Of a stretch of DNA of 64,000 nucleotides, positions 1-12,900 are shown piece after piece. Source of the stretch: DATATB01 sp036268995 (GTDB lineage Bacteria > Planctomycetota > Planctomycetia > Pirellulales > PNKZ01). Every line of letters starts with the position of its first letter. Position 1 is the first letter of the stretch. The notes below the pieces were generated by a model, which was not told the origin of the DNA, made no database searches, and saw only the letters and a list, made by a program, of their open reading frames with translations. The stretch spans positions 37,558 to 101,557 of the forward strand of contig DATATB010000114.1 in the NCBI GenBank assembly GCA_036268995.1, in the 5' to 3' direction. Both the position numbers and the translations under genes were made by a program.

Positions 1-900
1 TGATGCTGCCCGACGAGTTCATGGTCGCCACGGTCGAAGTCGCGTTGAACGCGCCGTTGCCGGACGGATCCTTCATCGTCGCCGTATCGTTGGCCGCAGC
101 ACCCGACGTGCTATTCACCTGCGCGAAGTTGTGCACGCCGATGGTGTATCCGGCGCCGCTGAGCGTGGTCAGCGACGGCGTCGTCGTCAGCGTGTTGGTG
201 CCGCTGGAGGTGCTCAACGTGGCCAGGCCGCCCGAGTAGGCCTGCACTTGCGAGAATCCGTTGACGGTATCCGTGAAGCCATTGCCCTGCAGGCTGGCCG
301 TGGTCTGCGTCCCGGTGAAAGTGTTGTTGCTGGTCGACAATCCTTGCAGGGTCGCCGAATCGCTGGCGCCGTGGGCGGCGGTGGCCGTCACCGTGTGGAA
401 GTTGTTGGTGACGATGTTAAAGCCCGAACCCGAGAACGTCGTCGAGTTGGCGCTGGTCGAAGTGGTAGTGCTGGTGAAGGTGTTGGTGCCGCCGGTGTCC
501 GACAGGTTGGCCACGTCGCTGCCGGTCGCGGCAGTGACGATCACGTGTCCGAAGCCGGTTGCCGTGTTGGTGTAACCGCTGCCGCTCATCGTGCCCGTGG
601 TGGACGAAGCCGTAAAAGTATTGGTGCTCGAGGTGCCAGTTATGTTGGCCGTGCTTCCGGCATTGCCTGTGAAATTGCCGGTGCCAATGCCGGTGCCGGT
701 GAACTTGAAGTTCGAGCCGATGTATTGGAACGATTGGGGGTAGAGGTTGGCCGTCACCGGCGTGCCGTTACCGCTGACGGTCGCCGTGGCGCTGCCGCCG
801 TTGGTGAGATAATTGACGGTCGAGTACGTCGCTAGGTTCGTCGAATCCGTCAGTCCGTCCATCGTCACGAGGTAGTCCGTGCTGTCGGTGAACGAAATGT
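1..900 (-). repeat. Short solenoid repeats at the visible C-terminal end of the giant protein
   Basis: Repeats of about 36 residues with a pattern like G-x-NTFT, then SGxGYT, then GFxxVxA and DxAxLxD. At least six units are seen before the window ends. The spacing and the Gly/Ser/Thr/Asn content suggest a beta-solenoid fold (inference). Copies differ enough that they are not recent duplicates. Confidence 0.6.
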
Positions 901-3900
901 TCAGGATGTCGTTGGCGCCCGTGCCGACCACGAACAAGGTGTTGGGATACTGCGGCAGCGTAACAAACGGGCTATTGGCGTCGACCGTGATGGGAATCGT
1001 GGTGATCGTTTGTTGCGCGGCACCTGTCTGATACATGCCGCCGCTATAGGTATAGCCGGTGTTGCCATTGTCGCTGGTCTGGATCATTATGCTCGCCGCG
1101 CCGCTGTAACCGATCGCTGGGGTAAAGACCAAAGTGTTGAGATCCGCATTGATCTGCGACAGCGGTCCGAGGATCGTGATGCCCGATCCGCCGCTGCCGC
1201 TGACGCCGGTACCGCTGGCGGTCAGCGTGCCATTGGTAGCCGTCAGGCTCACCGACTCTGAACCGCCGAGTGAGTCGGAGTCGATAATCGTAATCGCGTT
1301 GTTGTTGCTCGTATTGAAGCTGAGGTACGTGTGCGCCACGACGGCCTGTGGGCCGGGCACTGAATTCACGGGCGCCTGGTTGATGTGCACGATCTGGATC
1401 GGGATCGAGAGATTCGTGGCTTGTGCTCCGCCGGTCCCCGTGTGGCCCAGATCGTTGTCCGCGAGTTGCAAGCTGGCATCGATTGGCAGGATGCCTGCCG
1501 CCACCGTGCCGTCGGTCTCTGTGTAGGTCAAGCCGTTCAACGCCGCGGTCAGATTGGCTGTCGATCCCACCGCGGTCACCTGGTGGCTGCCATTGGCTGT
1601 GATCGTGACCCCCGGAGTATTGACCAGCGTAATGTTGCCGCCGGCACTGGCGAGCGTGAGGCTTTCCATGGAGCCGTTGCCGTCGGGATCGGTGACCGTG
1701 ATGGCATTGCCATTGGCGGAGGAAAAGACTAGCGGAGCGCTGTCCGTCATGATCTCCGATGCCGGGTTGGTGAAGACCGGGGCCAGGTTGGCGCCAGGCA
1801 CCGCGTTTACCTGGAGATAAATCGTTTGCGTCAGGCTGTTTAGCCCCTTGCCGTTCCCGTTGTTGTTCCCGCTGTTGCCTTCGTCATTGGCCAGGAACGT
1901 GATCGTGTCCGTTCCGGTGTAGTTAGGGTTCGGCTTGTAAACCATGCCGTTTAGCGCTTCGTTGATTTCGTCGACTGTTCCCTCCATCTTGACGTCGGTG
2001 TTGGACACGCCGGTGCCGGTATCAAAGCTCACGTTGTACAAGGTGGGATTGTTCAGCGTGATGGTGCCGTTGACGGCGATGATTTCCAGATTTTCCATGC
2101 CGCCATGGGAATCGTTGTCGGAGTCGGTAATCGGATTGCCGTTGGCCGAAGAGAAGGCGATCACCGCGTTCTGTCTCATGGTGATCGGCGACCCTGCGGT
2201 GCTCGCGGGCACCGAGACGATCGGGGCCTGGTCCTGTGCATTGCTGATCGTGATGTTGATCGTCTCGCTCGAGGTTTGCTCGCCACCCAAGCCCGGTCCA
2301 TTGTTGAGGTCGTCCGCGAGAACCGTGAGCGGGACCGTAACACCGGCGAGGCCAACCGGCGGAACGAACTGCAAGGTGTTGAGGTCGGTGTTGATGTCGG
2401 GCATGTCGCCCGTGATCACGATCTGCGACGAATTGTTGCCCGTCACCGTCGCGTTGGCCGTGTCCGACATCGTCAGCGTTCCTTGCCCGACGGTCAACGT
2501 GACCTTGATCGGCGTTGTGGGGCCGATATCGGAATCGCTGACCGTAATCGCGTCGCCCCTGGCAGTGGAGAACGGCAGGTTTTGATTTTGGTTCGTCGTT
2601 TGCCCGCCGACGGTCGAGATCGTTGGCGGCACGTTCGCGGCTTCCGTGCTGATCTGCAGCGGGGGGCTGGCCGTCGTCGTGATGGCCGTGACGCCGGTGT
2701 TGCCTTCATCGTTGATCGAGACGGTCAACTCATCGTTGGTGCCGGCGGCTCCCTGGGTGGTATAGGTCAGGGTGGCCAGCTCGGTGTTGAGTTGCGTGAT
2801 CGGTCCAAGCAAGGTGAGCGTGGCGCTGTTATTGCCCGTCACGGTCACGCCGGCGACGGTGCCGACGCCCAGCAGGCCGTCGCTGACACCGAGTTTCACC
2901 TGTTCGCTACCGCCTTCGGAATCAATGTCGCCGACGGTGATCAGGTTGTTGTTGGCGCTCGTAAAGGCCAACACGTGGCCGGGGGTCGTGGCCTGTGCGC
3001 CGGGCAGGTTGATCGTCGGGGCCTGGTTGACTTCGTTCACGCTGAATTGGACGGTGCCCTGCGCGGTCAATGGCCCACCGGGACCGCTGTTCCCCAAATC
3101 GTTATCCGTAACCTGCACCGACGCATGGCCGAAGTAATTCTGCGTCGGCTGGAAAATCATGCCATTCAGGGCATTGTTGATAGCGGTCAGCGTGCCAGTG
3201 AACACGTCGGTCGAATCGCCCGTGCCGGTGCCTTTCGAGAAGGTCAACCCTGCGGTCGTGTTGAGCGTGATCGTGCCGTTGGTCACGACGATCGTGACCT
3301 GTTCGGAACTGCTGCCGGCGTCCGCATCCGAGACCGTGACCAAGGAGTTGTTATTCGCGATGTCTAGCGTATACGACTGGTTTTCCGTGGCAAACTGCGC
3401 GAAGGGCACCTTGACGCTCGGCGCCACGTCGTTTGGCACCGTGCCGACATACACCACGAAGCTGTTGGTCGTGGTAATCGGGCCGCCAGGCAGACCGGTC
3501 TGCAAATCGTCGAGCGACATGCTGAACTTCGCTGATCCATTGGTAACCGTGGGCGTGTAGACCATGTTGTTCAGCGCCGCGTTGATCGCCGCGATCGTGC
3601 CCGTGAAGACCTCCGAGGCGTCGTTGGTGCCGCTGCCTGTGGTGAAGCTCAATCCCGCGATCGTCGAGAGCGAGAACGTGCCGCTGTCGACGGAAATCGA
3701 GAATTGCTCGGCGCCGGTGGCGTCCGAGTCGCTCACCTGCGGGCCCTGGTTCGAAGTGTTCAGCGTCAAGGGCGTGCCGTTGTTCGTAGTCGGGCTGCCG
3801 GGCACGCTGATTGACGGCGCCTGGTCGACCGGCGTGACGTTGATGGCCAGCGAATTCGTGGTCGTCAGCGGCCCGCCGCTAATGATTTGCAGATCGTCGG

Positions 3901-6900
3901 TCGAAACGATAAGCGGCACCGTGCCGCTGAAGTTGAACGGCGGTGAGTAGACGAGTCCGTTCATCGCGGCGTTCAAAGCCGTCAGCGTGCCGGTCATGGT
4001 CACGCTCGATGAAGTATTGCCGGTGACATTCGTCAAGCCGGCGGTCGTGGCCAGCGAGAGCGTGCCATTGTCGGTGCTGCCCTTCAGCTGCAGGACGTTG
4101 CCGGCGGTAATCGCGCCGCCAAATGTCACCGTGTAAACCGTGCTGCCGGCATTAACGGACACGGTAGCGTTGCCGGTACCGACCGTGGACAGCCCTTGCA
4201 ACGCGGCTTGTACCTGGCTGGCCGTCGCGCCGAAAGGCAGCGCGGCGGTCGTTTGGCTGCCGTAGGTCAGCGTAAAGGCGCCGGCGGACGTGGCGTCGCT
4301 GAGGGCGACGGTCTGCATCAGCGCGGTGCCGCCGGCCGTGTTGATGGCCGATACACCGCCGGCCGTGAGAGTCACTTGTTCCGCACCATTGGCGTCGACG
4401 TCGCCGACCAAAATCGCGTTGCTGCCGCCCGAAGAGAACGTCAGCTTGCTGTTCTCGCCAATGCTGGGAGTGCTCGGCAGCGTGTTAACTGGCGCCTGGT
4501 CCACGGGCTGCACGGAGAAATCGGTCGACGTCGATGCCTGCAAGGGGCTGCCGTTGTTGCTCACGCCGGGGATCGTCACCGTGATCGTAAAGCCGGACAA
4601 CGTGCCGGTGTAATCCAAGGCCGGCGTGAACTTCATGCCGTTGAGCGCGGCGTTGATCTCGGCGATGGTGCCGGAGAAGGTCATGGCACTGTTGTTGGTG
4701 CCGTTGCCGGCAGTGAAAGTCAAGCCGGCGGTCGTCGCCAGCGTCAGCGTCCCGTTGGTTGCCTGGATCGTGGTGATTTCGCTGCCGGTGTCCACGTCCA
4801 CCACCGAGAGACCGATGTTGGTGGGATTATTGGCGGGCGAGGCAAAGGTGAACGAACTGGGGATCTGGCCGTTTTCGTTGACGTGCTGCTGGAAGGGCAC
4901 CGTGTTGAGGAACTGCGGCGGGTTTTCCACCAGCAGCGGCACCTGGGTCGACGAATTCGCCGAGCCGAGCGGGTTGTTGTCGTTGGTGCTGATGGTCAGC
5001 GTGTCCGAACCCTGGTATCCGGCGTTGGGCGTATAGGTCATGCCGTTCAGCGCGGCGTTAATGGCGGTCAACTGGCCTGTAAAGGTCATGACGCTGCTGC
5101 CATTTACCGAGCCAGTGCTGAACGTCAGGGGGCCGGACAGGTTGGTGCTTGTGGCTTGCAGCGGCAGGCTGCTGGTCGTAAAGGTGCCGCCAAAGGTCAC
5201 CGTGTAAATCGGGTTATTGGGGTCAAGGGCCACGGTGACGTTGCCGGCTCCGATCGTCGACAGCGTCTGCAACGCGGCTTGCATCTGGGCGGCCGTCGCG
5301 TTGTAAGCCAACGCGGTGGTCGTCTGCCCGTTATAGGTTAACGTGAAAGTGCCGCCGGTGGCATTGACAGTGACGGTCTGCACCAACGGGCTGTTGACGG
5401 CCAAGGCAATGGGGTCACTGGCGGCGCTCAGCGTCAGCGTGCCGTCGCTAACCTGCAACGTGACCGTTTCCGGGGTGGGGACCGGGTTGTTTTCGTCGGG
5501 GTCCGAAATCTTCAGGTTGCTGCTCGTGAATGTCAGCGTGTTGCCCGGCTCTACCAGTAGCGTGCTAACGGGCACCGTGTAGGTCGGCGACTGGTTGACG
5601 TGTGCAACGTTGATCGACATGACGGTTGTTCCGGTCTTCGGACCGTTGAGCAAGCCGGATTGCTGGTCATTGACCGAAATCGTCACCGTGGCCGTGCCGT
5701 TGAAAGTGCTGACCGGCGTGAACGTCATCCCGTTGAGCGCCGTCTGCATCGCTGCCAACGACCCGGTGAAGGTCATTGTCGTATTCCCCGTGCCCGAGCC
5801 GACGCTGAACGTCAAGCCCGCGATGGTGCTCAGCGAGACGACGCCCTCCGGATTGTTGTTGGTGTCCTTGCTGACCGTAATCGTCATCTGCTCGTTGCCG
5901 GTGCCGTCCACGTCGCTCACGGTAAAGCCGCTGGGAATCGTCAGGCTGCTGCCTTCGGTGACCGAGAGTCCAGTCGGCACCGTGACCACTGGCGTGGCGT
6001 CATTGACCGACGTGACCGTGAACTTGACGCCGCTGTTGCTGTAGGACAACGTGCCCGTGACGCGTCCCACGCCCGGCAGCGTGATCGTCGGATTGCTGAC
6101 CGGTCCGGTGGCGATTGACGTCCCGCCGGAACCGATGATATTGGCGATGGGGAAGTAGCCGGAGAGCGTGCCGCTGTGGTTGTTGATGATCGTGAACACC
6201 TGGCCGACAGTCGGGTTCGAGGTCAGGAACTGCCCTCCCAGCAATTGCAAGGTCGCGTTGTTGAGTGACACGGGCGTGTTCACGCCGCTGATGCCGTCGA
6301 CGTTGACCTGGTCGTATCCCTGGCCGGCGCCCAGGTTGTCCAGGTTGATGACCACGATCGAAGTGGACTGCAAGATGAGCGTGCCGACGTCGAGAATGCC
6401 GTCGGGCGTGCCAGGCGTCCCCGGCGAAATGGTGCCTCCGCCGCTGATCGTTCCCGTGCCCGTCGCGAAGCCGCCGCCGCCCAGAGTGGCGCCGGTGGCC
6501 ACGGCGGTGGCGCTGGAGCTGCTCTGAGTGCCGTTGATCAGCAGCGTGCCGGTGCTGACGAGCGTCGCGCCGGTATAAGTGTTGGCGCCGCCCAGCGTGA
6601 CGATGCCGGTCCCGGTGTCGGTGAGGCCGCCGGTGCCGCTGATGTTGCCGCCGAGCGTCAGGTTGCCCGCTCCAGTCGTGGTCAGCAAGTTACTGCCGTT
6701 GGCGACCGAGCCGTTGATGGTCAAGCTGCCGCCGGCGGCCGAGGACGCGATGGTGGACGGCCCGGCCAGCGTGATGCTGCCGGCGAAGACGTTGGCGGCA
6801 TTGAGCGGCAACGCGCTGAGCGATAGGACGGTGCCGGCGGTGATCGTACCGCCGAAAGTTACCGTGTAGACCGTGCCAGCCGCGTTCAGGGACACGCTCG

Positions 6901-9900
6901 CGTTGCCGGAGCCGACCGTCGACAAGGCCTGCAACGCGGTTTGCACCTGGCCGGGCGTCGCATTGTAAGGCAATGCGAGGGTCGTCTGCCCGCCATAGCT
7001 CAGCGTGAAGGAGCCGGACGTGGCGCTAGTGGCGATGGTTTGCGTCAACCCACTACCGCCGACCACAAGCGTGCTGAGGTTGTCGATGGCCCCGCCGCGA
7101 TCGATGGCGCCGGCGCTGGTGACGCCCTGGCCAGAGATCGTGACCGGCACGCTGGCGGTGTAGTTGGGGCTGTTGCGGAAGGCGAGCGTCGAGCCGGTGT
7201 TGACGATCACGCCGGCGGCGCTGCCCAGCGCCGAATTGTTGTCGACGATGATGGTGCCCGAATCGTAATTCATCGTCGTGGTGCCGGTATACGAGTTGGG
7301 TCCGCTCAGATCGAGCGTGCCGTAGCCGGTCTTGGTCAAGGCGAAGGCGCCGCTGATGTTGGCCGCCACTTGCAATTCCACCGGCGTCTGGTTGCCGTGG
7401 TTGATGTTGAAAATGCGTGCGGCGCTCAGGGCGGCACTGCCGTCGAGCAGGGCCGGCGGCGAAGCGGCGGTCGTGCCGCTGCTGACGATGGCGTTCACCG
7501 TGTTGCCCAGGGTCAGCGTGCCCAGGCCCGTCTCGACGTCGCCGCTCATCGTGGGGCCGACCGTCAGATCCAGCACGCCGATCGTGTCGTTCTTGCTGTT
7601 GGTGGTCAGATCCAGCAGGCCGGTGCTGCCCACCACGACGACCGTGGCGGCATTGACGTTGGCCGAGCCCGCATTGGGGCCGAACTGCACGACGGCCGAC
7701 TTCGCCGCGCCGCTGGCGTCGCCGCCGATGATCAGCGTGCCGGTCGAGATGGCATTCAAGGCGGCCGTCTTGTCCAGCATCAGCGTGCCGGCATTGACGG
7801 TGGTCATGCCGCTCATCACGTTGCCGACGTTGCCGGCCAGGTCCAGCGAGCCGGTGCCGACCTTGGCGATGCCCAGGACGTCGGCGCCGACGGCGGAAAT
7901 GAAAGAGTTGAGAGTCAGCAGGCCGCTATCGACGCCCACCCCGAGGTTCTGGGTGTTCATGATGATGGGGCCGGTCAGCGAGTTGTTGCCCGACAGGCTG
8001 TGCAGCGCACCGGAGCCCAGCACGTTGGTGCCTTGGGCCGTATCGCCGGCCACGACGGTGCCGGAGCCCGACAGGTTCAGCACCTCGTTGGCGATATTGA
8101 TGTTGCCGCCGGCCGATTGCGTGGCGGCGATGATGCTGCCGGCTCCACCCACCAGCGGCGTGACCGAGCTGCTGGCGCCGGAGATTTGCGGCAGGGTTTC
8201 GCCCGCCATCGAGCCGCCGAAGGTGATCGTGTACACGGTCGTGACCACCGAGCCATTGGTCGATTGCACCGCCGCGGTGACCGAGATCGGATCGCCGGCC
8301 GGCACGCGGGCCAGACTGTTGAGGGCATTCTGCACGGCGATCGCGCCCTGCGGGTCGTTGGGGTCGCCCGTGTCGTAAGCGATGTCCGAGGTCGTCTGGC
8401 CCTGGAACGTGAGATTGAAGCTGCCGCCGCTGGCGGTCACGATCACGGTTTGCACGTCGTTGGACGAGGCCATTTCCAAGGCCGCGCCCGTGCTGACCGT
8501 GGTGCCCGAGAGTACGCTGCCGCCGCCGGCCTCGAACGCCGAACCGGTGGCGTTGATCGTCACCGAGGCGCCGGTGTTGAAGGCGGTGACCGTGGCGGTC
8601 ATCAGCGCCACGATCGGCTGCAAGGCGAACGAGCCCTCGAAAATCACGCTGTAGACATTGGTCGTGGGGCCGGGGTTTTCCACCACGAGCACCGAACCGC
8701 CCACGCCGGCGATCGAGTTGATCGAGTTGAGCGCCGCCTCGATTTGGATCGAGCTGGCATTATATGGCAGGGCCGCGGTCGTCGAGCCGTTGAAGCTGAT
8801 CGTGAACGTGCCGGTCGTGGCGCTGTTCACGTTAAGCGTCTGCACGGCGTTGCCGCCGCCGAGCGTGACCGACGTGCCGCTGACGGTCGCCGTCACGCCG
8901 CTGGCTCCCGTTGCGGTCAGCGCCGGCACTTCGACGCCGTCTTCCGTGCCTTGGAAGATAATCTGATACGTGTTCGTCGGGCCGGGCACGCTGGTCACCG
9001 TCACCGACGCGCCCGGGATGTTGAGATTGGACGAGTTGAACAAGACGTTGACCGCTGCCTGCACCGTCGCGGCGCTGGCGTTGAAGGCCAGGGCCGAAGT
9101 GACTTTGCCGGAGAGCGTGATCGTGAAGGTGCCTGCCGTGCCGGCCGCGGTGACGTACTGGACGTTGGTGCCCGCATTCACGTTGCCGGTGCTGGTGACC
9201 GTCAGCGGCGGCAGTTCCGAATCGCTCAAAGAGCCGGTGAACGTGACCAGGTACGTGGACGTTTCAGCCGAATACGGGCTGACCGTCACGGTGGCGCCCG
9301 GCAGGCCGAGCGTGTTTTGCAAGAGGTCGTCGATCGCCGCTTGCATTTGCGCGGCAGTGGCGTTGTACGGCAGCGAGTCCGACGTGGCTCCGCCAAACGT
9401 GAACGCAAAGGAGCCCGACGTGCCGGGGATCGCGAACGACTGGATTTGGTTGTTGACGCCCGAGCCCAGGGCTTGCGAATTCTCGGCCGTGAGCTCGCCG
9501 GTGGTGACCGACGTGAGGCCGGTATAAGTGTTCGCGCCGGCCAGGACCAGCCGGCCGAAGCCGGTGCCGGCCTTGGTCAGATTCGTGGGCATCGCCGCGC
9601 CGTCGGCCAGCACCGAGCTGATCGTCAAATCGGCATAGGCCGGACCGTCGTTGACCGTGATCGTTTCCGTGGATGTGCCGGTGGCATTGGCCGGTTGCAG
9701 GTTGAGCGTGCCGCCGGAAATGCTCACCCCGTTGGAGCTGGTAATGCCGGGGAAGGTATTGACCGTGATGTTGCCGCCCAGCGACAGGCTGGTGCCGGCG
9801 GAGAGATTGATCGCCGCGCTGGAGTTCTGCCCTTCGACCATCGTGATGGCGCCGATTCGTTCGCCGCCGGAGGTCCCGTTGCCAATTCCCACGACCGTCG

Positions 9901-12900
9901 TGGTGCCACCCGCGCCGCCGGCCAGGCTGACGCTGTTAGCGAGCAGGGGCACGACGTTGAAGGTGGTGCTCCCGTTTCCGCCCGTGGCGAGGATGGCCCC
10001 GCCGAACTGCACCGTGTACACCGTGGTCGTGACGCCGCCGCTGATCGTCGGCGCCGGCGCGGTGGCCGTGGCGTTGGTGCCGCCGATGGTCGACAGCGCT
10101 TGCAGAGCCGCTGTCACGGCGGCCGCGGTGGCATCGTAATCCAAGGGCGAAGTCGTCTGGCCGTTGTACGTCAGCGTGAACTGCCCGCCGGTGGCCGTCA
10201 CCGTGACCGTCTGGGACAGCGGATTGCCGTTGACGGTCGCCGTGCCGATGCCGGTATCCGCGTTGGCCGCCGGGAAGCTGATCGTGCCGAGGAGGAACTC
10301 GCTGACCGCGGTCCCACGGGCTACGTACAGGTCGCCGTTGGGGTCGAAAGCCATCGCGTAGGGCGTCGTGATCGAGATGGTGGCCGTCGGCGTCGTGCTT
10401 CCTGGACCGAACTCGACCACCGAATTGCTGCCCAGGTTGGCGACGTACAAGTTGCCGCTGGAGTCGATAGCCATTGCGTCCGGAAGATTCAAACCGCTGG
10501 TGTACGTGGCGCCGGGCGTGGTGCTTCCCGGGGCAAACATGCTCACGCTCGAATTCCCGGCGCTGTCGTTGGCCACGTACAGGTTGCCGGAGGAGTCGAC
10601 CACCAGGGCCGAAGGCTGGTTGATGCCGGTGGAATACGTGGCGCTGGGAGTCGTACTGTTCAGCGGGAACTGGGTGACCGTGTTGTTCCCGCTGTTGGCG
10701 ACGTACAGGTTGCCGCTGGAATCGAGAGCCAGGGCGACGGGTTGGCTTAAGCCGGTGTAGGTGGCCTGGGGCGTCGTGTTGCCCGGCGTGAACAGGAGCA
10801 CGCTATTGCCGCTACCGTTGGCGACGTAGAGATCGCCGCTGGAATCGAACGCCAAGGCCGTCGCGCTGCCAGTACCGGTGGAATAGGTGTAAATCGGCGT
10901 CGTGTTGCCCGGGGCAAACTCGGTGACCGTGTTGCCGGTGCCGTTAGCCACGTACAGGTTGCCGTCGGAATCCACCGCCACGGCCACGGGGTTGTTTACG
11001 CCGGTCGAGTAAGTATTGAGGACGTTGGTCGATCCCGCGGCGTACGACACCACCTTATTGCCCGAGTAGTCGGCCACGTACAGATTGCCGCTGGCGTCGA
11101 AGGCCAGCCCATCGGCATCCGCCAATCCGCCCGAGTAGGTGATGCTGGGCGACGTGCTCACCGTGGTCGCCGCGACCGCAATCGCCGACGGGCTGGAGAT
11201 GCCCGCAAACTTGATCGTGTAGATCGTCGTGACGGTCGAGCCGGCGGTCGCCGTGCTGCCGACCACGGTGACCGACCCACCGGGATTGGCAATGGCAGGC
11301 AAGGCGTTGAGGGCCGCCGCCACCGCCGTGGCCGAGGCGTTATAGGCCAGGGCGAGAGTCGCCTGGTTACCGTAGCTGAGCGTGAACTGGCCGGCGCTGC
11401 CGGTGACTTCGACCGTTTGCTGGGCGTTGCCGCTGGCGGCGCTAACGCTGGCCGCGCTGGGCAGGCCGCCCAGGCTGATGCTGTTGATCGCGATCGGCTG
11501 GGCATTGAAGCCGGCCAGAGCGCCGGTGAACTCGACGGTGTAGAACGACACGCCGCCGGAGGTCGTGCCGTAGACGGCTACGTTGCCGGCGCCGATCGTC
11601 GACAGCGCGGCCAGCGCGTCTTGCACGTCGCCCACGCCGCCGGCGGCATTGGCCGGCGCGCCGAAGTTCAGCGTGCCCGTGGTCTGGCCGTTGTACGACA
11701 GCGAGAACTGCCCGCCGTTGCCGGCGATGGTCAGCAGTTGCGTGGCGTTGTCGCCGGGATTGGTCACCAGCGCGGTCACGCCGCCGGTGCTGAAGCCGGA
11801 GGCGGTGGCCGTGAGCGCCGGCAGGTCCATGCCCGCCAGGCTGCCGGTGAAGCTGACATAGTAGATGCTCGTGGTGGTGATGACGTTGGCCGAGACCGTG
11901 ACCGAGGCGCCCGGCACGAGCTGGCCGAGCATCGCATCCAGGTCCGATTGCACCACGCTGTCGGGCGCGTTGTAAGCGATCGGCACGGTCGTCAGTCCGT
12001 CGAAACCGAGCGTGAAGGTGCCAGCGTTAGTCCCCGTCACCGTCACGGTTTGCAGCGTATTGGCCGCGATATTTTCCGAGACCGTATTCGCCCCGCCGAT
12101 GCCCGAGATCACGATGCTCGCCAAGCTGCCAGCGAGCGCTAACCCGGAGCTGGTTCCCACGATCGGCAGCACGTTCGAAGCGGTGACGGAGCCGCTTAAC
12201 GTAATCGTGTAGGTGGTCGTGGTATTGCCGAAGGAGGTCGTGCTGTTCGGGACGACCGTCGCATTGCCCGACCCGATGTTGCTTAGGGTTTGCAAGGCCG
12301 ACTGCACGCTTCCGGCACCCGTGGCCGGCGCGTTGAAAGCCAAGGCCGAGGTTGTCTGGTTGCCGTAGGTCAGCGTGAACTGGCCGGCGCTGGCCTGGAC
12401 GGTAATGGTTTGCTGGAGCGCGCTGCCGTTGGCCGTGCCACTGCCGATGCCGGTGCCGGCGACTGCCGCGGGCACACTCAGCCCGGTCGGGATCAACGTG
12501 AATTCGTTGATCGTGTTGGCAGTGAAGTTCGAAGCATAAAGGTTTCCATTGGGGCCGAGTGCCAGATGATCGGGGAACGACAATCCCGTCAGCGTGCTTG
12601 TCGGCGTGGTACTGCCCGGCGCAAACACGCTCACCGTATTGCCGGAATTGTTGCTGACGTACAGGTTGCCGCTGGAATCGAACGCAAACGACGAGGGGCC
12701 GCTCAATCCCGTCAGCGTGGAAGTGGGCGTGAGGCTGCCGGGAGCAAACACGCTGACCGTGGTTCCATTGCCGCCAGCAGTGTTCGAGACATAGAGGTTG
12801 CCGTTCGAGTCGAATATGAGGCCGCGCGGGCTGTTCACCCCGGTGAGCACTGCGGTGGGCGTCGTGCTGCCCGGCGCGAATTCGCTCACGGTCGTGCCAT

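Noticed and set aside
6941..10750. A 1,269-codon open frame on the + strand
   Set aside because: It lies fully opposite the giant gene, is rich in Arg/Gly/Ala/His without domains, and arises from the complement of high-GC repeat codons. The minus-strand frame has clear repeat domains.
10270..11145. CRISPR-like array suggested by regular DNA repeats of about 120 nt
   Set aside because: The repeats are coding, in frame and vary by codon; they are NHL-like protein repeats with no spacer structure or cas genes.
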